Below are positions 9,790-22,000 of a DNA stretch of 64,000 nucleotides, piece after piece. Location: contig JBDOQK010000027.1 of NCBI GenBank assembly GCA_040437565.1, positions 248,001 through 312,000 on the forward strand, written 5' to 3'. The translations under genes and the position numbers were made by a program. The DNA is from Albugo candida. Lineage: Eukaryota > Oomycota > Peronosporomycetes > Albuginales. Every line of letters begins with the position of its first letter. Within the stretch, counting starts at the first letter, position 1. Under the pieces are notes generated by a model. It worked only from the letters and a program-made list of their open reading frames with translations, made no database searches and was not told where the DNA came from.

Positions 9790-12700
9790 CTAGATCCACT
9801 GTTTCAAGCAGGCAATGATGTCAGCATTGCTTTCTCCCACTTGACTCGATATCGCCAATTTCATTGCTGCATCGAAGTCGATTGAGTAACACAAGCCTTC
9901 AAGTACATCACGATAAAATGTGAGAATGGCTGCACGAATTGCTCCATTTGCTTGGATTTGCTGTCGCATGTGTGCGTCCATTAAAGCTCCGAAATCGCTC
10001 GTACACGTTCCACCTCCATAACAAGCGAGCTGGAACGGGCGTAACTCAAAATGCGTCTTATTTGTGATGATATCTTTCAGCTCAGCAGGCTTTACAGAGA
10101 TCTCTTGGGGACAAACGAGGCTTGTGTACCCGACGTCCAAAATCGTATCGATCTCAATACGATTTCTTTCTTGTCGGGTTGCATTCTTCAATGAGTCGGA
10201 ATGTCTTCCGGGAACAATAGGATGACGTACGGCCTGTGTCAGCATAGCTTCCAACATGGTGGAAACCAAATTCGGGTCATTTGCCCAAAGCCCAAAAGAC
10301 GCGTAATGCAAAGCTGTGCTCCCATACACATCCTGAATATTCGGATTTACGCCCTGGAGCCTCAGCGATCGGATTGGACCCGGTACCATAGGCTCCATTG
10401 TATCGAGATCAGACATGATGCCGAGGAAGTAAAGTACGACATCCATATGGCCATACAGAAAGGCAAGATGAAGAGGAGTCTGTCCGATCGTGTTACAAGC
10501 GTTCACGTTGGCTCGATGTTCCTCAACGATCCTTTTTATCATTTGTAAGTCGATTTTGTCTGCTCTCGAGTCATATTTAAATGAAGAAAGAGTTCCCTGC
10601 ATATTCTGTGTCACATTTGCACATGAGAGAATGCTGTGGAGTAAAGACTGGCCCTCCCGGGTCGATATATTCACGTTCATTCCTCGAGATAAGCATCGAT
10701 CGAGGAGAGCCATTTCCCCCTTTGGGGATCCCACAAGCGCACACATCCACACAGTGAGTTCGGTCTCATCCGTTTTGACAGAGTCGACATCGGCCATTCG
10801 CAAGATATCCAGCGCTTGATCTTTGTCCGCCAAGAAGCATAACATTAGACTTGTGAGTCCATCAAGATTGCTGGTATCCACATCGACTCCAGCTTCGACC
10901 AATTTGGCCAAGATCTCAAAGTTCATTGAATCTGCGGCCATCAGAATGGGTGGATAACAATGATAGCCAAGCCGTGGAATGTCCCCTGATCGATTCAAGA
11001 GCTCTATCCAGATATCAGGAGTGGCTGCAGCGTTGAACTGACTTTCTTCTGAGCTGTCCTTCATGGCAATGCTTGACGCCAAAGAGGATTGACGCTGAAC
11101 GAAAGCAATGAATCGGAGGCAGAGAGCGCTCACACTAGATTGAAAGCTCTGAAGCGGTTGAGCATTCGCTGTGTCCGAGATGTTGATGATAGAAAGAAGC
11201 TTCAGCAGACCACCGCAATTCAAGCAAACCTGAATGAATTGATCCTGATTGAAGCTGTCAACGCCTTGCTCTGTTGCGTAGACACCACAGAGCACCGAAA
11301 GTATCTCAACAACAGGCTGAATCTCACTCAGACTGGTTTTTTCAGACTCTAAGAAACGGAGGAATGGTTTCAAAATGATAAAGTAAGGCGTATTGATGCT
11401 TTCTTCACTTGTGTGCGGCCGGGAATGCGTTTGGTCATTGCTCAGTATGGGCTCACTAACATATGAAATTCCATCTTTCGCGTGTGTTAGTAGAACTGTG
11501 ATGGCTCCAGGAATCAATACAATGCCTCTAATGAGATGCAAAAGCTCAACGATGGCGACAGAATAGCAGCGTGTCTGAACATCCTCAACCAACACACAAA
11601 GCAAGTTTATGAGCTTGAGTCCGTGCCCGACTAACGCAACAGCAGCAGCTTGGGCCTTGATTCCGGTGGATTCTGATGCGTGGTTGACGGGAGACAAGTC
11701 GGTCGCCAGTAATCGCTGACGTAAATCTGGCAGAGGAATCACTTCGAGGTCTTTACATTGGCCATCAACGTTATTCCACAGCAGAAAGGCTTCCAGCCAG
11801 CCAGACAAAGCTCTCACGCATTCGATTAGAGGAATCACATCGTCACTGTCATCTCTGTCTTCATAGTTCGACTCGATGTGCTCCGTGTCAGTATCCCACT
11901 TCAAATCGAACGCGCTCCAGGTCGATTTTTCAGTGAAATAGACTTCATGTGCTTGTGAGCTGATCATATCAAGCAGCTTTGAGATACATGGACAAGTGCT
12001 ATCGGAGGAAGCATCAAAAGCTGACTCGGAAACGCTATGGATGGAGCGTAAACAACGCATCAAATACGAGCTGAATAAGCTGAGTTGAGGCAGCTCCATT
12101 GGCAAGTGTCCCGCATGGTCTCCACGGATAAAGTATGCAGCAATGTGCTGGAAAACGGCGAGGAATGTCTGACAAGCTCGCTGTCCGAGTGCTTGTGCGT
12201 TGGCTCGACTTGTTACGACGATCGCAAGCCAACGAACGAGTCGGAATGCGATATCCCAACGCGTTAACAATTCGTCGACCGCATTGGAGTCGATTAATTT
12301 GACCAAATTGAAGAATTCGAGGACTATATCGGCTACATTGGATTGATCCTCCATCGAATTTTCCTCCAGGAAGATAAAGTCGCTGTCCGGTCCAATTTGA
12401 CTGCAAAAATACATCATCTTCTCGGCCCCCTGACACAAAGCAGGGACTCGTGTTTCAAAGCACTTGAAAAGCAGCGGCAAAGGCTTCAATCGCTTGAGTA
12501 CTGGCAAACAAATAGGTTTTCTTTCGATCGTTCGACCAAGACAACGGATGATTTCTATAGCGCTACAGATCGTATATTCATGGGCTTTTGTAGATCCGCT
12601 GTTTTCATTAGCGGGGTCCTGAGTCGAGTGTAGCTTTTTCAGCGCCCGAGCTAGAAAGCTTGTCAATAGTTCCATCAAACGCTCAGCTGAGCCCTGTTCT

Positions 12701-14153
12701 ATATCTTGATCTAGACACAGCCGAGAGAAGACTTTGCAGATTGGAAGCGTATACTCCTCAGGGTGGAAATGATCGCTCTCAGTGAGTGCTTGAAGGCGAT
12801 TCAGAAGCGTAATCAGCATTCCACTAACTTCAGTATCGCCAAGCTGTTGACGTCCAACCTCTACGAAGAATACGTATCATACAAAGTAAAGGAATTAGAC
12901 GGACGTACGCGAATGGCTACACAGCTCGAAAATGCCCAACGTTGTGACCACAAGACTTTTGTTCTCAGCGGAATCAATTTGTATCAGAAGGTTGCTCAGG
13001 CAAGGAAAAGCTGGCAGGATGTCGGTTATCGTTGCCTCGAGATCGTCGCTATCTTTAATGGCTGATAGATAAGCGTGGAAACTCTCGACCGCAGCTTTCC
13101 TCAATGGCTCTGAAGTTGTGGTATCAATCACCCGAGTGAGCGAAGCCACCAGAGTCAAAGTCGGAGAAGTAAACATCGTCAAATTGCCAGTCTTGCGCAG
13201 CAGCAAATGGAGCAATTCCAGCGCCAGACTCTTGGAATCTGAGATGAGAAACCTCGACATTCGTCTCGAGACTCGTACCTGTACGTCTACTGGGATTTTC
13301 ACATTCAGAAGATTAACAATCAGATCGCCTCCTTTCCAATTCCCATCCGATGCAGCACATCGTGAAAGCAGTAACGAAGCTGACGGACACAAGTGAGAAG
13401 AGTCTAAGATCTATCAATTGCTACAAAGCCTCACCATTGCAGTCACAGGAATCAGCGGTCGAATTCTCTTTGCGCTCGGTCACAAAGCTGATGAGGAGAT
13501 CTAAGGCCGCTTTGATGAGGTCTGGGGTCTACACCACTCAATCAAGAATGCTCCATCCGCACGAAATCGTACATACTTTGACTTGAGCAATAAAACTCAT
13601 CAANNNNNNNNNNNNNNNNNNNNNNNNNNNNNNNNNNNNNNNNNNNNNNNNNNNNNNNNNNNNNNNNNNNNNNNNNNNNNNNNNNNNNNNNNNNNNNNNN
13701 NNNACAATCAGATCGCCTCCTTTCCAATTCCCATCCGATGCAGCACATCGTGAAAGCAGTAACGAAGCTGACGGACACAAGTGAGAAGAGTCTAAGATCT
13801 ATCAATTGCTACAAAGCCTCACCATTGCAGTCACAGGAATCAGCGGTCGAATTCTCTTTGCGCTCGGTCACAAAGCTGATGAGGAGATCTAAGGCCGCTT
13901 TGATGAGGTCTGGGGTCTACACCACTCAATCAAGAATGCTCCATCCGCACGAAATCGTACATACTTTGACTTGAGCAATAAAACTCATCAAAAGGGGAAC
14001 CACTTGCTCCTCCTCACGCACGAAATACGAATTCTCGAGACAATAGTCGATCCCCAAGCGCTTCTTCTTCACATCTTTGGACTTGAGGTTTTTGATCTGT
14101 TTTTTCGCTTGGGCTTTTTCTTTAGCGCTCTGTTGTGTGACATCTTTACTCAT
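9790..14153 (-). CDS. Large ankyrin-repeat protein with helical-repeat N-terminus
   Basis: Exons on the minus strand: 13965-14153, 13823-13916, then the exon read as 12909-13379 (left copy; same as 13704-13767 joined to the left contig), and 9790-12860. Introns are 48, 55 and 48 nt; a 31-nt alternative acceptor exists for the second. After removing the assembly duplication the reading frame closes at 1,274 residues. The first 60 residues are basic (KEKAQAKKQIKNLKSKDVKKKR). The middle is Leu-rich helical, armadillo/HEAT-like in texture. Ankyrin units lie in the last 400 residues (YPPILMAADSMNFEILAKLVEAGVDVDTSN, GQTPLHLAFLYGHMDVVLYF, GSTALHYASFG). It may be a scaffold; I recognise no enzyme domain. 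The start codon is only 12 bp from the divergent gene's ATG. Confidence 0.8.
13604..13703. other. Assembly gap with 288-bp unmerged contig overlap
   Basis: 100 N flanked by identical sequence: 13316-13603 equals 13704-13991. It falls inside the ankyrin gene and duplicates two of its short exons and introns. Confidence 0.95.
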
Positions 14154-14165
14154 TTACAGTCTCCG

Positions 14166-14792
14166 ATGACCAAAGTCGAAACGACGTTTATTTCGAGTCA
14201 AATGAGCGCTTCTGTCGATCGATTTGAGGAATCAGAGACGAGTGAGCACGTGGATGTGGCATTCCGAACACGACGCGATATGCGTCGTGTTATATTTGAG
14301 CAATTCTCAGAGCGAGAAAATCAGCAAATTTTGGATGATGAGCCAGAAATTATTGTGATTCCAACGCGACAAGCAGAAAGTCATATAATTTCGGGTGGGA
14401 ACAAGCAAAAATGGCGACAAGATCGCAGTCATCGTCGTGTGCGTTTTGGTCAGACATCAGCTCCGGTTGTTCCGGTCGACCGCGAGGTTGAGATGTCGAT
14501 TGGTAAAGAAGCTTCAGAGCCCGAAGACCCAAACAGCTCTTTTGATCGATATTCCTCGAAATGTGAATCGGATGGGAGTTCGGAACAGGACGATGAAACA
14601 CACGCTGATATGTTGCATCCACGGTATCGTATCATCAAACAGAATGAATGCAAGTACACAGCAAAGCTTCTCATTCCTGCAAGTAATCCATTATACCTTG
14701 GTCGATTCAAGACTGAAAGTGCAGCACTTGATGCGTGCAAAAGCGCGCTCAATCGGGTAACACCGCGACAGGAGGTAGATCACCGACTGTAG
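14166..14792 (+). CDS. Unrecognised 208-residue acidic protein, possible AP2-like end
   Basis: Single exon. The frame is open upstream to 13971, but that part runs antisense through the neighbour's first exon, and the ATG at 14166 gives a better protein, so I start there. The middle is Ser/Glu/Asp-rich and likely disordered. The last 50 residues (YRIIKQNECKYTAKLL, then LYLGRFKTESAALDAC) look like a three-strand plus helix unit; the strand 'LGRF-T---A--A' is reminiscent of AP2-type DNA-binding domains, but this is weak. It is head-to-head with the ankyrin gene, with 12 bp between the two start codons, so the 5' leaders must overlap. Confidence 0.6.
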   Translation: MTKVETTFISSQMSASVDRFEESETSEHVDVAFRTRRDMRRVIFEQFSERENQQILDDEPEIIVIPTRQAESHIISGGNKQKWRQDRSHRRVRFGQTSAPVVPVDREVEMSIGKEASEPEDPNSSFDRYSSKCESDGSSEQDDETHADMLHPRYRIIKQNECKYTAKLLIPASNPLYLGRFKTESAALDACKSALNRVTPRQEVDHRL

Positions 14793-14868
14793 GAATAGAC
14801 ATTGCATAGATGCGATCGCTATATCGGCAAAAAGTGTTGTGAAAATGGAATGTGTTTTATCTTTGATC

Positions 14869-15675
14869 TTAGACTACGATTTGTGAGGCTCTCGGAGACG
14901 CTGGGCCTGATGAATTGGAGTATGTTATTTGTGGCATAGGCTCCGAATCGTTCATTTCCTCTACGTGTGTCATTTGTGCTTGATATGCCGGATGCTACAA
15001 CGGCAATCACTCAGGGGATACCGCGTATATACACTAAATTGGGACTTACGCGGTAAATTAGGAAGAAATTGATGGACGCGAGGCTTAAGAATGCGACTCC
15101 GATCAAAATACCAACCAAGCCTAACGAGAATGCCAGAAATGCAATTCTAGAAACACAAAATTGGTGAGATGGGAAGAAGCATATCGGTGCAAATAGCTCA
15201 CGTACGAAACAATATAACAAGCTCGTCCAGGTGCGGTGAACATGAATCCAAAATTGACTTTTACTTTCTCCGCGAATCGCGGGAATCGATCATGATTCTC
15301 AATGAAAACCAATCCTGCTGCCAAAAACCTGCATCTCGTATCAGTCAAAGCCGCAAATAGTGTGTCATCGTACATGATATAAGTGTACACAAGGAATTGC
15401 TCATAATCGTGCACTCGGAACAACGCGATGAAAGAAGCGAGTTCTAAAATGCCAGCTCCGACCAAATTAGCTAATCGGAGATACCCATTGATACGCGTAA
15501 TGTCAGTATTAGCGATCTTCTCCCTGATCGTGTCTGCCTTCTCTCGTATCGAGTCTGGAACTCGTATTCCCGAGCCCAAATGACCTGTCGAGGAGGATTG
15601 CCCTGATGCCGCCGCTAGAGGCACAGGAGGCGGAGATTTGGCTGGAGCGGATCTTGCGCTGTTCGGTTCCATCAT
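14869..15675 (-). CDS. COPI-associated-type four-helix membrane protein
   Basis: Exons 15374-15675, 15206-15328, 15050-15146, 14869-14994; introns 45, 59 and 55 nt; product 215 residues. The Pro/Ser-rich N-terminus (about 65 residues) leads into RLANLVGAGILELASFI, a second hydrophobic stretch (FLVYTYIMFLAAGLVFIE), the conserved-looking KVNFGFMFTAPGRACYIV, and a last segment (IAFLAFSLGLVGILIGVAFL). Four membrane helices and the NFGFMF..GRA motif fit the COPI-associated (TVP15-like) family of Golgi membrane proteins. The 45-nt first intron is in frame and stop-free, so unspliced message would add 15 residues; splicing is inferred because removal restores the hydrophobic helix. The tail is polar and cytosolic. 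Confidence 0.75.
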
Positions 15676-15803
15676 GTCGTACCGCTCACTTTCTTTCTAT
15701 TCGCGTTATTGAGATCTCTGGCGACCTTAGAATTGAATCAAAGAAAAAAATCTGTTATTTCTTTGTCGCACAGATCTTACGCGAAATTCCGAGGGGACGG
15801 CTA

Positions 15804-15903
15804 NNNNNNNNNNNNNNNNNNNNNNNNNNNNNNNNNNNNNNNNNNNNNNNNNNNNNNNNNNNNNNNNNNNNNNNNNNNNNNNNNNNNNNNNNNNNNNNNN
15901 NNN
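15804..15903. other. Assembly gap with 24-bp contig overlap
   Basis: 100 N between 15780-15803 and the identical 15904-15927. It lies between the membrane-protein gene start and the histidine kinase stop; no gene is affected. Confidence 0.9.
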
Positions 15904-16049
15904 CGCGAAATTCCGAGGGGACGGCTATTTTTTACCAGGAAGGCTCCTATACAAATTCTCAGTGACTGTCTTTACTATCAAACACTCATTACATTACTTT
16001 ATCGAATCTCATGGGGAAAATCAAAAAATCGATCTCTTCATCGCGGGCA

Positions 16050-19000
16050 TCACATTAACGCACACACATTGGCATTATCCTCTTCGTCTTCACGATACGA
16101 ATCCTTATCAGCGCTCTGTGACTGCTCTGTGAACGAGCACGCAAACGCAAAATTCCGCTTCAGGTATCCTTGCAAGAGGCGATGTTCTTTTTTCAGCAGG
16201 TCATAAGTGCTTTGGACTATCTCCAATTCCTGCTGCACGTTCATCGGGCCTTTGGAAGCTTCCAGTTGTTGGGCATTCATTACACGTTCACATCCAACTT
16301 GGAGTCTGAAAGCGACTTTCGACACGCGTAATGCCGCAACATAAGCCGATGAACCTTTGAGGGAATGGGCTTCTCGACGCATTGTTGTGATATCGCGAGA
16401 TTGATAACAGGTGTCAATGCGGGATACGATTTGATCACAACTCACTGCGAATTTCTTCAGCAAACTCACGAAAAGCTCTTCGTGACCACCACATTGATCA
16501 ACTCCAAGTCCAAAATTGATCGGATCACCCTCCGGAATCGCAATGTCCATGGGATTGGTGCTCATTATCGACGAAGGTGGATCGACTGGAGTGGCTAGTT
16601 GTACCTTGGCCACAATCGGCTGCGGGATTCTGTTGTTGACAGCCAGAATCGTATCCGCAAGATCATGGGCTCGTTCGGGAAGAGATAGTTTGGGAATTGT
16701 CTGTTCTCGAGCATTTAAAGCAACTCGTTTCTCATCGCTGCGTTGACTTTGACTTCCAAAATCGGTTCCTGATCCCATTCCACACATTTTCGACCTTCGA
16801 TTACGCGATCGTATGCTTTTCTTTCCAGGGAATGGGGGATGACTCCATAGAGTTGGATTCCCTTTTGGATACGTGCCACTGTGTATCTGTCGCCTTCGTC
16901 GTCGTGATTTTCTACAGCCACGATCAAAAGTACCGCTCCTTTCAAGACTTCGTACCCCACTGATGCGTTCTCGACCGGGAAGATCGGATCGTTCGGATGA
17001 TCGAGTGAGCAAAGAGCAGAGTGATGCCTCTCTGTCGTCATCTTTCACTTCTTCATCACTATCCTCTTCTTCAAATCCATCATGGAAACTCGCAGGAAGA
17101 GTTGCAGAAATAATGGATGCTCGACTCTGCTTCCATGTCAATTGCAAGGATGTGTTGCCCAATGATGAACGCAAGGACGATGACTGATGAGCTGAAGATC
17201 CAGCGCTGAAGATGCTATTCACAGGCGCACCGGGCCGAAACGAGTACGCGGCTTGATGGTATCGATTCGCTGCCATCGGATTATCCAACTCCAAATTTGA
17301 TATCGCATTCGCCAAATCCAACTGTTGCATATGACGTGATGCTGGCATGAGTCTTGGTGCAAAACATGATGGTGACGAGCCTGTGCGCATAGAATTCGTT
17401 TTCTCGCTCTCCTGTTTGGGCGCCATTCTCTCTGAGCGCGGAGATCGTTCCTTTGTTGGTGATACTATACGTTCCATCAATCGTGGGGAAGTCGCCGGGT
17501 ACAAAGTCGTTGTGGTCGTTGTGACCTTGAGCGGGTCAGAAGTTGGTTTCGACGACAGTTTGGTCGTTGTTGTGGTCGTTGTAGTCATCGTCAGTGTCGT
17601 CGGTCCCGAGCCAGGATTCGAATTCAGTCCGGTAGAGTTGGTAGGGCCTTTGATACCAAGATACTTGACCCGCATCCATTGCCGGATTGCTTTCCGTAAC
17701 GTGACTTTGGAAATCGGCTTGACAATGAATTCATCCATTCCTGCATCCAAACATTTCTGTCGATCTCCACTCATCGCGTACGCTGTCAATCCAAGAATCG
17801 GCATGTGGGAAAGATTGTGTTGTGCTTCGAATTGGCGGATCGTTCGTGTAGCGGTGTATCCGTCCATGACAGGCATCTCACAGTCCATAAACACCATATC
17901 GAATTCCTCATGGTGTCCCACATACGCGTCGACTGCCCGACGTCCATTGACTTCCCATTGCAGCATATGATCGTCTTCCTGGAGGTAGCATTTGACAACT
18001 TCCCAATTGAATTCATTATCTTCGACCACAAGAATACGAGCTTGGCTTGGAATCACTGTGAACGACAACGGACCTGGCATATTCGAGCTGATGATGGCAT
18101 TCTTATCGCTCATTGCGTCTGTGTACGTTGTCTTGGTCTCCAAGGGAGCTGCAAACGTATCTGTGACCACGACATCATCCGAAGCGTACAGAGCGTCATC
18201 GTTCTGATGCAGCATTATCTGCTCTTCATCGAGTAAGCGAACCACCACGGTGAAGTAGAAATTGGATCCTTGGTTCAATTCGCTGTCCACATCGATTTCT
18301 CCATCCATTAGCTGCACCAACTGCTTACAAATCGCCAAGCCAAGTCCCGAGCCTGTTGGATTATTCTGTCGAGTGCGTTCGAGTTTCGTGAAGAGTGAGA
18401 ACAATCTTGAGCGCTCTTCTGCATCCATACCGACGCCCGTATCAATCACTTGGAATAAAAGCTTTTTAAACTGCGGAGGAAGAGAAGGCTCAAGCACGAC
18501 ATTGCATGTGACCGTGATCGAGCCTTCCGATGTGAATTTAATGGCATTGGAAAGCAAATTCAAAAGGATCTGACGTAAGCGTACAACATCGCCAATTACC
18601 ATTTTGGGGACATCTTTACCGCATTTTTGCTCCAAAATGATATTTCGCTCGCGAGCTTTGAATTTGAAGATCTCAATCGAGTAATCCAACAAGTCGTGCA
18701 TGTGGAATGGAGCCGCTGTGATTTCCATATGACCCGCTTCGATTTTCGACAGATCGAGAATATCGTTGATCAAATTGAGCAATAACGAGCCAGAAACATA
18801 CGCCATATGAACGTGTCGTTCCGAATTCTTGTCGAGATTCTTCTTTTCTTTAAGAAGTTCCAGCATACCGAGAACACTGTTGAGAGGTGTTCGAAGCTCG
18901 TGGCTGAATGACGCGAGGAAATTTACTTTGGCAGCTTCCATCTGCTTACGTGCAGTGTAGTCCTGTCCGACTCCGATGGCGCCTCGAATATTCCCGTGCA

Positions 19001-22000
19001 TATCCTTCTTACTCGAAGCATTGACCAGCAGCAATAAGAACAGCCCTTGCTTGGTGGTCATCGGCAGCTCCATTTCGCCCACATCGACTCCAATCAGCGC
19101 CTGATTGAGCAATTGACGCACTTGCTGACGACTTTCGGGGATGATGAACGTGTTGACGAGTGATAGTCCCAATACAGTTGCCTTGGAATATCCCGTGATT
19201 TCTTCAATCTTTTGATTCCACTCGTTGATATTCCCAATGGTATCAACGCCAAAAATTGGAGCATTCGCAGTGTCAATCAGTCTGAAATACTCGTGTTCCT
19301 GGGCAATACGATCCGTGATATCTTGTCCGATGCCTACGACCCCCACAATCGTTCCATTCGAATCCATTCGCGGTGTCGCATTTAAAAGGATCTCAATACG
19401 AGTTCCAGGACGAGTGATCAGCGGAAATTCGAAATTGGCGGTCTGAATACCTTTCAAAGCTTTAGAGAGCACATCCGCGACAATCGGCCGATATTCAGGA
19501 GATATAAATGTCTCGACAAGATTTTCGCCCATGACTTCAGCAATCGAGTAACTGGTGATTTGAGCTGCCTTCTTGTTCCAAATGTTGACACACATATTTG
19601 CATCGACACCGAAAATGGGAGCGTTGGCAGTGTCAATAAGACGCGAGTATTCTTGCTCCTGCGCAATCCGATCCGTGATATCTTGACCGATCCCCACCAT
19701 TCCCATGACCTTTCCATGTTCGTTGAAGCGGGATGTTGCATTCAAAAGGATTTCCACACGACGACCCATTTTCGTGATCAGAGGAAATTCAAAGTTTGCA
19801 GTTTCAATGCCATCGAGAGCTTTTGCAAGCACGGATCGCACGGCGTCTTTGTAATCATCTGTGATGAATTTCTCGACGAGATTTTCCCCCATCACATCCG
19901 AAGGAGTGTACTGTGTGATCTCAGCGGCTTTCTTGTTCCAAATATTGACACATCCATTGTTATCGACACCAAAGATGGGCGCGTTGGCCGTGTCGATGAG
20001 TCTTGTATACTCTTGTTCTTGAGCGATACGCTCGGTGATATCCTGTCCGATACCGACGACACCGACGATTCCCCCGTGCTGATCAAATCTCGCAGTTGCA
20101 TTCAGCAGAATGTTTACATGTCGTCCTGTCTTCGTGACGAGCGGTACTTCGAAATTTGCACCTTCATCGCCCTTTAGCGCATCGCTAAATACTTCAGCGA
20201 CAGCAGCACGATAATCTTCTGGGATGAATGTGTCCACAAGCTTCTCCCCAAGTACTTCCTCGGTGGAATACTGAGTGATCTCAACCGCTTTTCGATTCCA
20301 AATATTCACACAGCCATTCACATCGACACCGAAAATCGGAGCACTCGCTTTATCGATAAGTCGCGAGTATTCTTGCTCTTGCGCGATACGATCGGTGATA
20401 TCCTGACCGATGCCAACCATTCCCATCACTTTGCCATACTCATTGAAACGCGGTGTCGCATTCAGTAGGATTTCAACACGACGACCCGTTTTGGTGATCA
20501 GAGGGAACTCGAAATTCGCAGTTTCTGTGCCATGTAATGCTTTCTGAAGCACAAATCCCACTGCTTGCTTGTAATCGGTCGTGATAAACTCTTCCACGAG
20601 ATTCTCTCCCATTACGTCAGACTGTGTGTATTGTGTGATCTCTGNNNNNNNNNNNNNNNNNNNNNNNNNNNNNNNNNNNNNNNNNNNNNNNNNNNNNNNN
20701 NNNNNNNNNNNNNNNNNNNNNNNNNNNNNNNNNNNNNNNNNNNNAAACGTGCGTATTCCTGTTCTTGAGCGATTCGATCGGTGATATCTTGTCCGATACC
20801 AACGACGCCGACAATATGTCCGAGCTGATTGTATCGAGGAGTAGCGTTGAGTAATATCTCCACTCGTCGACCCGCTTTTGTAATCAGTGGAAAGTTGAAA
20901 TTCGCTCTTTGTACTCCTTGTCGAGCCTGTGTCATAACGAGACCCACAGCTGAGCGATACTCTTCCGAGATGAATTGCTCGACTAAATCTTTCCCCATAA
21001 CGTCGTCAGGTGAGTACTGTGTGATCTCCGCGGCTTTCTTGTTCCAAATATTGACCAAGCCTTTCATATCGACACCAAATATCGGAGCATTGGCAGTATC
21101 AATCAAACGAGAATACTCTTGCTCCTGAGCGATCCGATCAGTAATATCCTGCCCAATACCAACCATTCCCATCACTTTTCCATGCTCATTGAATCGCGGT
21201 GTGGCATTCAATAAAATTTCCACTCGACGGCCATCTTTTGTGATAAGTGGAAATTCAAAATTCGCCGTCTCCGTGCCATTTAACGCTTTCTGAAGCACAA
21301 ATCCAACCGCCTGCTTATAGTCATTTGTAATGAACTTTTCAACGAGATTCTCTCCCATGACGTCAGACTGCGTGTACTGTGTGATTTCTGCAGCCTTTTT
21401 GTTCCAAATATCCACTAATCCATTCTCATCGACTCCAAAGATGGGAGCATTCGCAGTGTCGATAAGCCGTGAATACTCTTGTTCTTGAGCAATACGAATA
21501 GTGATATCTTGTCCGATTCCAACGACGCCGATAATCACACCTTTTTCATCGTATCGCGGAGTAGCATTCAGCAGAATCTCGAGCCTTCGCCCTGCTCGAG
21601 TGATCAGAGGAAATTCGAAATTCGCTGTTTCCGTCCCCTGTAATGCGCGAAGAAGAACCCCGCCAACATCTTCCTTGTATTCATCTGGGATAAACTCATC
21701 GACCAAACTAGCTCCAAGAACATCGAGCACAGAGTATTCCGTGATTTGTGCGGCTTTCCTGTTCCATATGTTCACACGACAGTCTTTATCGACGCCAAAT
21801 ATCGGAGCATTGGCTGTATCAATGAGCCTAGTGTACTCTTGCTCTTGAATTCTGCGGTCTGTGATGTCTTGACCGATCCCAACAACCCCGCTGATATTTC
21901 CCAAGTGATCGTACTTGGGTGTTGCATTCAGCAAGATATCCAAACGCCTACCGGATTTCGTCTTGAGTCCAATCTCAAAAATCGCTGTCTCGAGCCCATT

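Noticed and set aside
13538-13805. Minus-strand frames spanning the gap at 13604
   Set aside because: They mix two copies of the same ankyrin-gene exons through N and are not separate genes.
13971-14165. N-terminal extension of the small plus-strand gene
   Set aside because: It runs antisense through the first ankyrin-gene exon and gives an odd Leu/Phe-rich leader; the ATG at 14166 is preferred.
17347-17970. 207-codon plus-strand frame antisense to the kinase linker
   Set aside because: It is Val/Ser-rich only because it reads the complement of poly-Thr codons; the minus-strand domains are clear.
19560-20177. 205-codon plus-strand frame antisense to the PAS array
   Set aside because: A periodic shadow of the repeated PAS codons, with no domain of its own.
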